Notes: generated by a model not told the origin, from the letters alone. A stretch of DNA of 64,000 nt from Chelonoidis abingdonii (GCF_003597395.2 NC_133771.1:138886950-138950949), one strand, 5' to 3'. Shown: positions 45,241 to 58,687, numbered from the stretch's first letter. Made by a program: numbers and translations.

Positions 45241-46859
45241 AACAGGTAAGTTAGAATATTCCCTACAATGTGAACTTGTATTGTTTCCTAACTGATAATG
45301 CCCCTTAAATGCTCCCCAGTGACAGCTCTGAAACTAGTTAAAGCTCTTCTGCTTGTTGCTCCTTCCCTCCCCCTTGTTGTCCCCAACACTAACAGGATCT
45401 GTTAGAAACTCTGCTTGCTTACTTCTCTGAATAATAATAACCATAAAGCTTATCCTCCTGATGCACCAATCTAATTAGAATGCAGACTTGTATGCCAGAA
45501 GGGTTTGCTCTGCAGTGGAGATTGTGGAAGGAATCCCATACAAAGAAATATTCTGTTACTGTTCTAGTTTTGTAAACTGCAGCCAAGCCAGTTATTATTT
45601 TACATCTTGTAGTCATCACATCCTCAGTAATTAGCATCAAAGGCTACATTTTGCAGTGTGGTCTCTTTAAATGTAGGTGCCAAAGCTGTATTTTTGTCTT
45701 TCCTTTTTGTTTGGTAGCAGATAATGGGAGAGTGAAAAGTTTCCTAACACTTGCTGACAAATTGCAATATCCTTAATGAAGAAAGAACTATCCTATCTGA
45801 ATGGAATGTCAGGTAGGGCAGTTTCATTATTGTATACAACAAATATTGTATTAGATTGTTGCTTATTGTATTTGTTTTCTCCTGCTAAACTCCAGACTTA
45901 CTTATCCACAAAAGTGGGTAACATTTTATCTGACATATTGTGAGAAAATCCTATAATCTTTTGCTATACAGCTAAATATATGTGGCTATGCAGTTTCTAG
46001 AATAACGCCCATTTTCCTTTCCAATCACATTAATTACAAAAAGAAAGAGTATCGCAAAACATGAATCAGGTTTTATCAAGAAACAATTCAGAAAGGGCAT
46101 TGAGCATAGAGTGAATGATTATCCATCTCTGGGCTTCAGAAAGGAGGACAAGGAAATCACATTTTTGTTTTTGTAATACTAAATTCTTGTTGTAAAAAGT
46201 TGCTCTCTCTCTCTTTTTAAAAATCAGATTTCAAAGTGCAGAATATTTCTCTCACAGACAGAAATAGACTGATGCTGCAGCTCTGACTGTGAGTGCATGT
46301 ACAACATCAGAGGGAATGAAAGCTTGACTGGGCAAGTGAGACTTGTTCTCTCAGTTGACAGAAATTTATCGTGGGTGGGAAGCATATAAAGTGAGTGAGG
46401 GGCTTTGAATAGTGTTTTGCTAGAAGGAGACTAAAAATAATTGTGTAGGTTTTTATGAATTCTGAAGTTATGATAAATAACAATATCCAACGCAAAGTCC
46501 ACAAGGCATTACAACTAAGTTATGTCACTTCTGTTATATCAATCTTGTCAGCAATATTTAAAAACCACTAACATCCTGAGGTGCAAAGATCTCCCAAAAG
46601 AAGAAATAAATCACATCTAGCGTGTTAATAATTAATCAAATTTTAAACCTGAAGGTTATAATATAACACTAGTCATTTAAAAAGATGAGTCTGTCCGTTA
46701 TCTACAGCACAATACAGCTGTGATGTGCAGTTTTAAATCTATGATTCTGAATCACTTTCAGAAGCTTCAGAAAGATTTTCTCAGTTCGTATGTAATGTTA
46801 CTCTATGGATGTTCAGGCGGTACTGTTGATCAGCAGATTTTCTGAGGGGAAGGATACTG
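45241..46859. other. No gene or recognised repeat
   Basis: AT-rich unassigned sequence. Confidence 0.5.
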
Positions 46860-47275
46860 TTATGGTTTGAGTACAGGACTGGGAATCGTCAGGGCTGCCC
46901 AGAGGATTCAGGGGCACTGGGGCAAAGCAATGTCAGGGGCCCCTTCCGTAAAAAAAAGTTGCAGTACTATAGAATACTATATTCTCGTGGGGGCCCCTGC
47001 AGGGCTTGAGGTAAATTGTCCCGCTTGCCCCCGCCCCCCCCGGGAAGCCCTGGGAATCATCAGGTCTGGTTACTATTCCTGGCTTTGCTGTGTGACCTTG
47101 AGCATGTCAGGTTAACCTCTCTGTGCCTATGTACAATGATGATAATGTCCACTTACATCTTAGGCATGTATGAGACTCAAGTCATTCAGGTTTTTAAAGG
47201 TCTTTGAGATCCTCAGATAAAAGATGCTATAAAGGCCAAAGTGTTATTAATTATTATTATTACTGTAGTGTGGGA
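46860..47275 (-). mobile_element. MIR-like SINE split by a hAT MITE
   Basis: Left part: gtttgagtacaggactggga. Right part: ctattcctggctttgctgtg, gaccttgagcatgtcagg, ctctctgtgcctatgta, then ctttgagatcctcagataaa and attattattatta. This is a reverse-orientation MIR with its 3' tail. Removing 46890-47052 restores a continuous SINE. Confidence 0.75.
46890..47052. mobile_element. hAT-type MITE (163 bp) inside a MIR-like SINE
   Basis: It starts CAGGGCTGCCCAGAGGATTC and ends ccccccgggaagccctg. The flanks are ggaatcgt (46882-46889) and ggaatcat (47053-47060), 7 of 8 identical. Related to 32098-32486. Confidence 0.85.
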
Positions 47276-49754
47276 AATCATTGTTTTTCCTTTTTGCCTG
47301 TTTCTACACCTGTAGCTTCCAAATGGGATGGGAAAGAGAAATGCCAGAGTACCAGGCGAGAGGCTATTCTCTTCTCACAGAGGCACATGCAAGCAAGAAC
47401 CACATGAGAAAAACAAAGCTACAATGGGCTCAGGTTTAAAGTGGAAGATAGCTGAGGTGATTCTTTGATTCTGGAAGAAGTAGCACTGTGTTCACAGAAT
47501 AGTCAGGGAGTGTCTCTGTCCCTGCCTTCAGAAGTGTGCAGAGCCCAAGCATCCATGAGGAAATGCAGCACTTTCCCCATGGAATTCATCGGGAGTGGCA
47601 GAGGGATGCACTCGACACCATCTTGATGGTCCTTCTAGCTTTCACCCTCCAGGCAGCACAGATCCTCCTAAAACCATGCTCCCAAAAGTTCCTCTAGCTG
47701 CGATTGACTGTTCCCCACTGCTCTTCCTGGGGTAACAGGGGCAGTCTAGAGTGTAATTCTGCTTTGAGTAGCATTATGTTACATGAGGAAGGATACTTAA
47801 TATGGCAAGATCCCTAGAGAACGTACTTCATGGATTGGCTTCTCCCCAGCTCCACTGCCCTACTCTGTTATGTCCGTCACGTACAATAGTGAATCCCTCA
47901 ACCATAGCAGTGTCCCAACTAAGGGCTTCCACAGGTTCCCAAGGAAGAGCATGCTGCAGACTTACTACTCTCAGCCCTCATTTGGCCCTTATCTGGGCAT
48001 ATTTGATGCTCATTTGTTCTCCTCTATCATGCAGAATGGAGAAGTAAATGGTGCCCAGGCTATTTTGAGTCTGGTCAGAAGCAGCAATCTTCCTTGGTTT
48101 TCATGAAATTCCCAAACTGTTGAGCAATGCACATTCAGATATAAATGTTTGTTAGATATTCCTCAGGCATTCAGTAATGGGGGATCACATCCAGGCCTGC
48201 AGCTCCTAAAACACAAGCTTGTAGCCACTTGAACTAAAAGAGAATCTCCATTAGATGTAATGATAGTAGGGCTTTTATCTTTTTCGTGGGAAGCCACTAG
48301 AGGGCAACACATCCCCACACAAAACAGACAGTATATACAGCACATAGGCAAATCAAAGAGGTTGTGATAAGCACTGATGTTCTGAGATGCTTACCTGAAA
48401 CAAAACTTCAAACCGTTGGCAATCCACACATAACAAGCGGCAATAGAGGCAATATAGGTTTCTGGTGATAATTGCACAGATCTCAGTGTCTGCCACATAG
48501 CCTGAGCTATGTGGTAAGTAACATACCATCATCAGAACCAAGGCAAAAGAGATGACCACAGATTTTCTTTTCTCATGATGTAGTAGGATTTCATTCCTTA
48601 CCATTTCCAAACTCTGATATTACAGTCAGACTGTCAACAGCAATTCTTATAAGAGTAGATGACCACTTCCTTTCCCTTCTGGCCATAGGGTAAGTGGAAG
48701 TTAGAATTTCACTTTTCTCTAGTCAGCTACCAGCCTGGAGTTGCTGTATGGAAGGCAGAAAACTGGTTAGGAAGATCGGGCCACTGCTATCATTTTGAAA
48801 TGGATAATGTTCTGCAAGATGTGTATCTTTCAGGGAGGGACAGGAATCCATTTGTTTGCTTCCCCTGAGGCTGTCCCATGGGTAAATGTCATTCCCTGTT
48901 GAATTAGCAGTTGGAAACTGAAAATTCAGGGGTTTTTCTTTGCCTTCTGAGATACTGGGCTGCAAAATGCTGTCAATAGTAAAATTGCAAGAGGTAGCGC
49001 AACATTTCTTGAAGGCTGCTTTTCTCGAGTTTTGTTTCCCACTGCAGCTCTGAGAGAGAGAATAGCAGCAGGAGGCAGGAAAATAAAAGACATTTATCTG
49101 ATTCTGACTGCACGGTTTCCATCACCGTGCAGTAGTAGAAGGAAAAATAATGGGAGCACATTGCTGGAACTTTCCATCAGTCAGAAAATTAATAATGGAA
49201 GAAACTGCCCTCGGTTTAAGAACACCTCAAATCAGATGCTGTGAAATGGGACTTAACAATCCCTGGTTTTAAACTACACCAAAGAAGAGATCCTGATGCT
49301 TGAGACCACTACAAACTCTGTTTTTCATTCCAGTTTTAATCAAATTTTGAAACTGGCATACTAATTCTAAGATAGAGCATGTTTTCCTCATGAATGCAGA
49401 GTAATGAAGAAGCAGAACGGAACTGACTTTAAGATAGCATTCACCTGATTGTCAGACCACCTCCGTCTTACATGTTAAACTCAACAGTGACTCCTGATTT
49501 ATGCTGGTTTGAGAGAGATCATAGCTGGGGCCTCTAGATACTATTGTAATACAAATATTAAATAATACTAGTTGCCATTCCATGCCAGGCAGCAATATTT
49601 CTGCCTGCTGCTTGAAGAGGTCTCCTTCTGTAGCAGTCACTTGTTTTGTGAGCAGAGAGTTGAATTAACTGTTTCAATCTTCTTTTACCTACTGGTGAGC
49701 TTCTGAGTTCAGGGTTCTGTGTTTCTCCTGCAATAGCTGATTGGCTCAGGCCTT
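47276..49754. other. No supported gene
   Basis: Open frames up to 85 codons (48353-48610 minus; 47802-48106 plus, two frames) have no domain I recognise. I could not identify credible exon boundaries. Confidence 0.4.
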
Positions 49755-49970
49755 GCCTACATTAGAAAGGGTTTGAGATTCATTAGCTGGTATAGTTTAT
49801 ACTAAATCCTTGAATGAAATAAGCTGTCCTGGCAAAAAAGACACTATTGCCATTATAAATACATCTATACTAGGACTTTTGCCAACATAGCTATATTGGT
49901 TAGGTGAGTGATTCTTTCATACTCCCAACTGACATAGCTGTGGTGCCAAAACTTAACTGTAGACCAGGCT
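49755..49970. mobile_element. Diverged MITE with 'ggccttgcctacatt' end
   Basis: The left aggccttgcctacattag and the right aactgtagaccaggctt form the inverted end type shared with the 52.1 kb element. ctttgccaacatagctat and actgacatagctgtgg are internal. Non-coding. Confidence 0.5.
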
Positions 49971-52099
49971 TCACTGACACATAAGGCAGTTCTTTGCACC
50001 ATTGAAGTCTAGATGTATAAGATATTGAGTGCCACCTGCTTTCTCCAGAAGTCAGTGTATTTTATAGGCCTTAGGTGTTTGTGATGTCATCTACTCTTCT
50101 GGGAGAAGCAAAGAATCTTGGAATTGAGTCTTCGCAGGTTGAAGGGAAAATGCTCTTTCATTTTAACTTTAAATTGTATTTATTTGTAATTTTAAAGCTC
50201 CAGTATGTCATTTTGTTGATTGTTTGGGATCTCACACTATCTCCGTGTTTGTTGATTTATTTTTACAGCCTTTCATCTCATCTTTAACACCCTGAGTTAT
50301 TGTAGCTTGTCCTCTCTTCTCACAGCAGGCTTTATGACTGTAGGATAATTCACACTTGCTTTGCTGTTGTATATTTACTTCACCCTTAAATTATAGCTGA
50401 AGTGTTTTGTTTCAGCTTTAGGTCATTAATCAGATTTCAAGATGAAGCCTTTTCTCAGACTGCATTGTAAATGTTATTTCAATTAAAACCTAATGTGTTA
50501 GTGGCCTTTGTTGAGCACTTGCAATTGGGAAAGACTTCATGCCAGAGAAATAAATGTTACTTATAATAAAGACTGTTAATTGACATTGGCATTAAGGGCA
50601 TAACATTGTAGAGATTGTATTTGAGGCACTGCCAGCTAAATCAGAGGGAATGTCAAGAGCTTCTTGCTACCTTTTACTTTCATGCCAAATTCTACCCTCA
50701 GGTATGTGCACTTTCATTTCAGTCTTCACTCCAATGGAACAGTGCCACCTTCACTGTCTTGATAGCTGCTAGCACATTGTCGGAACTACCAGAGGCAAAT
50801 AGTAGACAAGTATCTGATGGCAGACTTTGTCAAATTTCCTGCATTGCTCTGGACCTGTACTCTGCATGGTCTGGCTACTAAAAACCCTTAGTTGATTAGA
50901 GGACAGGCATCTCTGTTTGTGTTTATGCTTTGGCTATTAAAACTGGCTGCCTGTTAGCCTAGAAACACTCTCCTCTTTCCTGGGTGGAGGGTGAGGAAGG
51001 GGGCAGACATTGCCCATGGGAGAGAGCTGGCTAGGAGGCATAGCGCAAGGCATTCATCAGAGGAGAACAAGAGAGGAGAGGGTTCTGTGGGGATGTGTGG
51101 AGGAGAGGAGAATGCACAAACGATGCATGGAGGGGGAGGGCAATAAGACATATTAAGTTAAATGTCCTTGCCATCATGGAAAAGGAATGGGGGGAGGCCC
51201 TCAGTTCATATATGAGCTTTTCATACATCTCATGGTCAATCTGAAATGCATTCACAACAAAGGAAAAAGTTTCCCCAGGGAGTTCAAAAATCAAGAGACA
51301 GATCCAAAAGAGTGGGATTTTTTTGCCTTTAACCTCATGATTGTAAAGTCAATAATGCCTTTTATTTTAAGTCTGTCTCATGGTTATTGAACTTGTAGCC
51401 ATGGCAATACTGGAGTTGGAGGAGATCCCCTTTGGAATTTATTGGTTTGAAGACAGAGGAAGGCATAGGAAGGATTAAACTCTGGGAAAGCTTCTCGCTG
51501 GTGAAATTCAGAAGAAATTCTGTATGTGTTTGAGAGAAGTCTGCTGAAAACTATTAAGGAATAACAATAATAGAAATTGTAACAGTGGGGCAAGGGCTTA
51601 AGGTGAAAGAGGATTGCTCAAGAACTTGGAGCCTAGATTATTAAAAGCTTTTACATACCAGTATTAAAGACCAAATACAGTTTGTCTTAACTTATCTGTG
51701 ATTTTTTCCACAAAATGTAACATAACAAAAATCACTATCCTAATCAGTGATCACATGGGTCAAGCTAAGGACCACTGTCTTGAGCTATCAAACCATTCCA
51801 AAAGGTCTTACTAAAATATAGTCTTATTCTTGACAGGTATCAAAGCTGTTTGTATAATGTCAGTGCAGAAATAACAAGTCAGATTTGAGAAGTATTAGAA
51901 GTACTCTCTGTGGAAGTGCCCACACCATGCTTGTAATGTGTGTGGGTAGTCCACATAAAGGATAACCCTCCTGCTGCAAATAACTGGCATTACTTCCTTA
52001 GCTCAAGAGGTGGCAGTCTGTGCTTTGGTGTTAAAGGTTTAGAGTTCAAATGTCAGTAATGAGCTGTAGTGGTTATCATTACTCTTTCACATTCCTTCT
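49971..52099. other. No gene or recognised repeat
   Basis: Unassigned. 50980-51200 is purine-rich (gaggagaggagaatg). Confidence 0.45.
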
Positions 52100-53562
52100 C
52101 AGGTACGTCTACACTACGGGTTTATTCCGATTTTACATAAACCGGTTTTATAAAACAGATTGTATAAAGTCGAGTGCACGCGGCCACACTAAGCACATTA
52201 ATTCGGCGGTGTGCATCCATGGTCGGAAAGCAACGGCAGACAATCATTTCGCACCCTTTTTCCCTGGATTGCCCTGGCAGACGCCATAGCACGGCAACCA
52301 TGGAGCCCGTTCAGCTTTTTTTTTTTTTTTTTTACAGTCACCGTATGTGTACTGGATGCCGCGGACAGAGGCGTACTCCAGCGCTACACAGCAGCATTCA
52401 TTTGCTTTTGCATGATAGCAGAGATGGTTATCAGTCGTTCTGTACCGTCTGCTGCTGGGGTAAATTGGCAATGAGATGACGTTATCTGTCCTTCTGTACT
52501 GTCTGCTGCTATCATGGGTGCCCCTGGCTGAGATCGGCCGGGGGCAAAGCAAAACTGGGAATGACTCCCCCGAGTCAATCCCTCCTTTATGGTTTCTAAA
52601 AATAGAGTCAGTCCTGCCTAGAATATGGGGCAAGTGTACTAGAGAACCAGTGTATCAGAGAGCACAGCTGCTCTGTGTCAGATCCCGCAGAAATGATGAG
52701 CTACATGCCATTCACGGGGGTGCCCCTGCAACAACCCCACCCGTTGCTTCCCTCCTCCCAAACCTTCCTGGGCTACCGTGGCAGTGTCCCCCCATTTGTG
52801 TCATGAAGTTATAAAGAATGCAGGAATAAGAAACAGTGACTTGTTAGTGAGATAAAATGAGGGGGAGGCAGCCTCCCGCTGCTATGACAGTCCAGGCAGG
52901 ACATTAAGCGGTGCGGGGGAGAGGAGCCCAGCATCCCACTGCTATGATAGTCCAGGCAGTACAGAATCTTTTCTTTACACAGGAAAGGGAGGGGGCTGAT
53001 GGAGCTCAGCCCCCAGTTGCTATGATGAAGACGGTTACCAGCCGTTCTGTACCATCTACTGGGAATGACCAGGAATCATTCCTATTTTTACCCAGGCGCC
53101 CCCGGCCAGCCTCACCTGAGGCCCTGAGGCCAGGAGCACTCACGGGCTGATGATGACGATACGGATAGCTTACCAGTCCTACTGCACCATCTGCCACCGG
53201 GGAGGGAGAGGAGCGGATACTGCTCTTCACTGCTGCAGCATCGCGTCTACCAGCAGCATGCGGGGCTTTTCCTGTTTACGTGGCCACAGCATCTGAGTTC
53301 AGATTGCTGTCCAGAGCGGTCACAGTGGTGCACTGTGGGATACCGCCCGGAGGCCAATACCGTCGATTTGCGGCCACACTAACCTAATCCGATATGGTAA
53401 TACCGATTTTAGCGCTACTCTTCTCATTGGGGAGGAGTACAGAAACTTATTTAAAGAGCCCTTTATAGCGATGTAAAGGGTCTCATAGTGTGGACGGGTA
53501 CAGTGTTAAATCGGTTTAACGCTGCTAAAATCGGTTTAAACGCATAGTGTAGACCAAGCCTG
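52100..53562. mobile_element. Non-autonomous DNA transposon (1463 bp), complete copy
   Basis: The left terminus CAGGTACGTCTACACTA pairs with the inverse of the right terminus tagtgtagaccaagcctg. Near both ends taaaccgg / atcggtttaaa motifs add subterminal symmetry. The interior has repeated gctgctatgatagtccaggc-like blocks, an 18-base T run and several 'cagtcgttctgtaccgtctgctg' variants. No transposase was recognised. The frames (up to 129 codons) are unconvincing. No target-site duplication could be found, so the superfamily (probably hAT) is open. Confidence 0.7.
52316..52333 (+). repeat. Poly(T) run, 18 bases
   Basis: An uninterrupted T run inside the 52.1 kb transposon. Confidence 0.95.
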
Positions 53563-55384
53563 AGTCAAAATCTAGGCCATAGTGAAAATGTCCTTGCTTT
53601 CAGGAGCACTAAATTAACTAGCAACAAAGGTATAGCAACTTAAGCAAAGGAAAACTAGTGTTTGTTTTGTTCATAATTGTTATAGCCAAAAATAAATATC
53701 AACTTCTCTCAGCTCTCTCTTTTTTAAAAACTGTTATCTGAGTTCTCCTGAATGTGAGGACATTTTTAATATGCCCTAGATCTTGACACAGAAGGAATGT
53801 GAAAGTGTAACGACCACCTGCAGTTCCAGGAAAAAGGATTTTGAATCAACCTTTATTTTGTTATTTTAAGCAATCGTAGGCTGCTGCAGTGTAGGTGGGT
53901 ATCATCTGCAGATGCGCTTTCTGTTCCCGACAATCAGTTTTATGACATTTTGGAACAAGAAGGTTGAGATGCATAGCACATTTTTGACTTGTAGTATTTC
54001 TAACCTTGTTCTTCAGTTGGAAAAGATTTTGTTTCTTTGATCTGAGAACAACTTCTATAATCTTCTCAGCAGGATCAGATAGGCAGAAAGCAATGGAACA
54101 TCTCTGTGACTCACTGTATTGCCTTAACAAGTACAAAATCTGAGCTCTATATCTCTTCAAAGAGAGATTGTTGATTTTAGAAGTCAAGGTCAGTATAGAT
54201 TAATTATTTAAAGACGTTATAATATGGGAGCATGGTTACCATTGTATGTTAAATCTGTTGAGCTACAGTGATGATTTCTCAAGGTTTTCTATAGTAATGA
54301 ATCTCTGGGCTTGGACAGCTCTGAAATATAGAAGATTTGCCATTCCCTTGGTATCAAAGGCAAAATGCTCACAGCTCTAAAAGCAAGTGGTCAACTCATT
54401 CACTGTGTCACCAGTGGAAGTTTTGTGTAAATACAGATTACAGAACTTGTCATGAGATAACTAGAGAAATAACCAATCACGGTTTATCTGTCCCTGCTCC
54501 TTCCCCTGTAGTCCTGCAGTGATGTCAGCCCTGGACGAAGAGAAAGAAATTCCCTCCCAGGTTCAAGCTCCCCACATTTACAAGTAAAAAGGTGTGTTTT
54601 TTCTAGAGGTAAACTCAGTTGGGGATCTGAAGTTCAAGCTGGGTTCTTTCTTTCTTGTACATCACCAACAGCAATAAACATTCTGCAAGTAGAATGTACT
54701 TGGAAGGTTATTCAGGAAATGTAAGATGGAAAGTAATCTAACTGGCTACCCTATAGCTGTGTTAGTCTGCATGGCTAACAAGAATGAAAGTTTATGTTAG
54801 AAATATCATCTGAAAACACCCATGCAGCAGGCAATTGAGTGAGAAGGTGCATTTTAACAGTCACTTTTCTGTGACTTATAACCATGTTTTATAGGGAGAG
54901 TTACAAAGACATACATGGATTCTAAACTCAGCACTGCATTATGAACCAGGGATAAGGAACAAAGCACAGAAAACTTGTAAAATAATCAAGTTCAAATTCT
55001 GCCCACAGAAATTTGCACCCAATTCCCACTGAAGTTAAATGGCATGTGCATTCATTCTTATGGGCAGAATTTGGTTCTGAAGCTTTGCTTTTCCTTGAAT
55101 TGACCACAGATCTACCCAAATAGTGGTGGAGGGAAGAATTGTCAAAAATGTATTTAAAAATACCAGAAAAACACAAATGTTATCCACTGTTTGATTAATA
55201 TTGTTTTATAAACATTAACTGACCATAACAAATACCTCCTTTATTGCAATTTATAGTGCTTATTCTTTTTGTTCTTTTGGAAATTTAATGCAAAACATTT
55301 TTAAGATAGTGAATATTTAGTTTTTATTCCGTGCCCCATGTGTTTGCTTTATGTTACTCTTTTTTGTTACATTTTAAAACACTG
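53563..55384. other. No gene or recognised repeat
   Basis: AT-rich. The minus frame of 108 codons at 53861-54187 is Lys/Gln-rich and shows no recognisable domain. cactg at 55380-55384 is the left duplication of the LTR that follows. Confidence 0.45.
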
Positions 55385-56493
55385 TGTCATGGTATAATTC
55401 CCCACTCTGAACCTTAGCGTCCAAAAGATGGGGTACCAGCATGAATTCCTCTAAGCTCAATTACCAGCTTAGTACTTGTAGTGCTGCCACCAACCAGGAA
55501 TTCCAGTGCCTGGTACACTCTGGTCCCCCCAAAACCTTGCCCAGGGAACCCCAAGACCCAGANNNNNNNNNNNNNNNNNNNNNNNNNNNNNNNNNNNNNN
55601 NNNNNNNNNNNNNNNNNNNNNNNNNNNNNNNNNNNNNNNNNNNNNNNNNNNNNNNNNNNNNNNNNNNNNNNNNNNNNNNNNNNNNNNNNNNNNNNNNNNN
55701 NNNNNNNNNNNNNNNNNNNNNNNNNNNNNNNNNNNNNNNNNNNNNNNNNNNNNNNNNNNNNNNNNNNNNNNNNNNNNNNNNNNNNNNNNNNNNNNNNNNN
55801 NNNNNNNNNNNNNNNNNNNNNNNNNNNNNNNNNNNNNNNNNNNNNNNNNNNNNNNNNNNNNNNNNNNNNNNNNNNNNNNNNNNNNNNNNNNNNNNNNNNN
55901 NNNNNNNNNNNNNNNNNNNNNNNNNNNNNNNNNNNNNNNNNNNNNNNNNNNNNNNNNNNNNNNNNNNNNNNNNNNNNNNNNNNNNNNNNNNNNNNNNNNN
56001 NNNNNNNNNNNNNNNNNNNNNNNNNNNNNNNNNNNNNNNNNNNNNNNNNNNNNNNNNNNNNNNNNNNNNNNNNNNNNNNNNNNNNNNNNNNNNNNNNNNN
56101 NNNNNNNNNNNNNNNNNNNNNNNNNNNNNNNNNNNNNNNNNNNNNNNNNNNNNNNNNNNNNNNNNNNNNNNNNNNNTTGCAAATAAAGAAAACAAACATA
56201 AGCCTAACTTGCCTTATCTTCCTAGTACTTACTATTTTAAACTGATAAGAGCCTGTATCGGAGAGATTGGAGAGAAACCTGGTTGCATGTCTGGTCACTC
56301 TCAGAACCCAGAGAGAACAACAACCAAAACTAACAGCACACACAAAAACTTCCCTCCCTCAAGATTTGAAAGTATCCTGTCCCCTAATTGGTCCTCTGGT
56401 CAGGTGACAGCCAGGCTTACTGAACTTTTTAACCCCTTACAGTCAAAAGAGATATAAAGTACTTTTATTAACTCTTACTATCTGTTTATGACA
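55385..56493. mobile_element. LTR or LTR-like element with 5-bp target-site duplication, containing an assembly gap
   Basis: It starts TGTCATGGTATAATTCC and ends gtttATGACA, a TGTCAT...ATGACA inverted pair. The flanks are cactg (55380-55384) and cactg (56494-56498), identical. Positions 55563-56176 are undetermined, so the true length is uncertain. All the long open frames here (226-338 codons) are produced by reading through the undetermined bases. I see no viral genes in the determined parts. Confidence 0.8.
55563..56176. other. Assembly gap, 614 undetermined bases
   Basis: A run of n inside the LTR at 55385-56493. It probably marks a repeat that could not be assembled. The length may be an estimate. 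Confidence 1.
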
Positions 56494-56498
56494 CACTG

Positions 56499-58559
56499 AT
56501 ACTGGTGAAAGATGCTGTTTAAAGAAATGATACTGTTTTTCAAAAAAAGTCTTTAAAAATGTGGATCAAGATGACTCATGTCTAATTTTGAAGGAAAGGC
56601 TTTATGCTTCATATTGTCCTTTGCAGACTTTTTTCAAGGACAGTTTGTCCTAAGGAAAATATTACTAATGCTAAAGTCTGTGTCCACCTTGTTATTTGAT
56701 GTAGCAGTGCAGTATGCTGTGTCCCAGACATGCAAGATAAAGCTTCCCAGGGCCATATTTTCCTTGCCCACCTACTATAGCTCTTATTAAATTTCTTTAA
56801 CTTTTGTGATTATGAATTAGTGTAATTTGCTTGTTTATTCTGAATCCTCACTCTTTTCCTCCTCTTTTTTAAGCTGTTTTCTACTCTCACTCTGGAAAAA
56901 GTTACCCTCTTCCTTAAGGAAAACTACAATTTCACAAAAGCCTCTATATTTTCCAAGCTGTGGAGGAGGATTAATGTAGAATGTGCAGTGAAGGGTAAAT
57001 AAGAGTGGGTTTTTGTCTCTTTCAGTCTAAATCGTTATGGCCCTGATCCAAAGCCCATTGAATTCATAAGGTGAAATCCTGGCCACAATGAAGTAAAAGG
57101 CAAAACTCCCATTGACTTCAGTGGGGCCCAGATTTCACCCAGGTGGTTCTCCCATTGATTTCAGTGTGCTTTGGATCAGATTCTGTGGGGAAAAAAAAAA
57201 AGACTGTCTGGTGAGAGAGTGGATGGGTGTATTCTGAGAGGAGATTACAGCTCTTCAGAATGAATGAAACGATTATCTAACTTCACAGTACTCACTCAGA
57301 GTATAATCTTCTGATCTGTTTTGTATGCTGCCAGCAAAGAAGTCCTTTTGCTTTTCACTGTCACGTGTGTTTACTTGCAAACTAACTGAGGCCCCCGTTC
57401 CCAGCTGTTGATGTCAAAACTGTGCTGTCATATACATTTGTTGCAGGACATTATTAATGGGTTTCTTCCCTGTAAATCAGCAACCATCAGGAAGCTCCTG
57501 AATTCTTGTTTTATAAAATAAAACCCATAAGGTCTATATAGCTTTCCATTAATTATCTGAAGCTGTGGGGTTTTTGAATCTTTCCTATTCTGTGATATAT
57601 CATGGCTTCTGTAGTTCCACATTAAAAACATCCACGTTTGAAAGCTTCAAATACCAGGTACTCTGAAGAGTGTAACAAGGAGAGCTACTTATCTCTGTGA
57701 CCTGGACAGAATCAAAAGACAGAATCAAAATCTGGGACAGTTTCTAAGTGGAGGTTAATGAACAGCCTAAAAGAATGCATTTTAGTGGATGAATATGGAC
57801 AATTTTAAAAAGTAATTGTTTATGTAAAAATTCAGCACATTTTGTCTGTTCAAATTCCAACTTTAAAGGCTCCATTCTGTGATGGAAATGTGTGTTTGTT
57901 GTTGTTTTTGTTGTTTTTAACTGGCTGCAAGATGGTTATGGGGAACACCTTATATAGCAGCAATGTACAATCTCTTGAGCTAACAACTAGGGACAGATCC
58001 TCAGCCCACGTCAATCAGTGAAGCCCTATGGCAATTAATGGAGCTATGCCAGTTTACACCAGCTCAGGATTTGGCCCTCATGCATCAACTACAAATATTA
58101 TATAAAGCAGTTAAGAATCTTTAGAAAATAACAGTTCATTAATGGAAAAAAGGGTTTGATCCTTCTCTCATACAAATCAATGCAAAAATCTCCATTGCCT
58201 TTAATGGTGCAGGATCAAGCCATACATGATCAGCAGCAGTGATATATAGGCCAAATCAAGAGAAGTTCTGAGTGGGATTCACCTGTGGGATGTAGGCCAT
58301 TAGCATTAATAAAAAAACCCTCTCAGCTGCCATCTAATGTTTCTCTGTGCTTAAGTGTCTGCTATTAAGTCCCCAGTGTGCCCAAATTTTGGCAGCCAGG
58401 CATACGCACGGTCACCTCAGTCCTAACACTGCCCAGCACCAAAGCCCCAGTGGATTTACAAGCTAGGCATTGCCCCTCCATCTTGCATGTGGGACACAAT
58501 CTGGTAGACGTGCTCAGAGCACCTCTAAACCAACCCAAAACAGCCAGAGAATGGCATGG
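56499..58559. other. No gene; three foldback repeats
   Basis: 57040-57180 (ggccctgatccaaagccc against tgctttggatcagattctg, centre cattgacttcagtgggg), 57990-58080 (gacagatcctcagcccac against agctcaggatttggccct) and 58150-58225 (gtttgatccttctct against ggtgcaggatcaagcc) are short inverted repeats of one type. The rest is unassigned. Confidence 0.5.
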
Positions 58560-58687
58560 TACCCCCCCACTTACAACTTTTAGCCCTCTGGGTAGGGTTC
58601 TTACTCAGAATGGGGAGACCTCAGTTCAGTTCCCACCTCTGGCTGATGTGGAGAAGGGATTTGAACTTGGGTTGCTCATCTCCATCT

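Noticed and set aside
48353..48610. 85-codon minus frame with a hydrophobic stretch resembling a membrane segment
   Set aside because: Short, no recognised family, no supporting splice or promoter signal; such frames are expected by chance in 64 kb.
52244..52633. 129-codon minus frame in the 52.1 kb transposon as a possible transposase
   Set aside because: No DDE or hAT motif, low-complexity lysine run from the poly(T) tract, and conflicting frames on the other strand.
55414..56457. Open reading frames of 226-338 codons on both strands
   Set aside because: They run through 614 undetermined bases. Only short ends are real sequence and those lie in an LTR.
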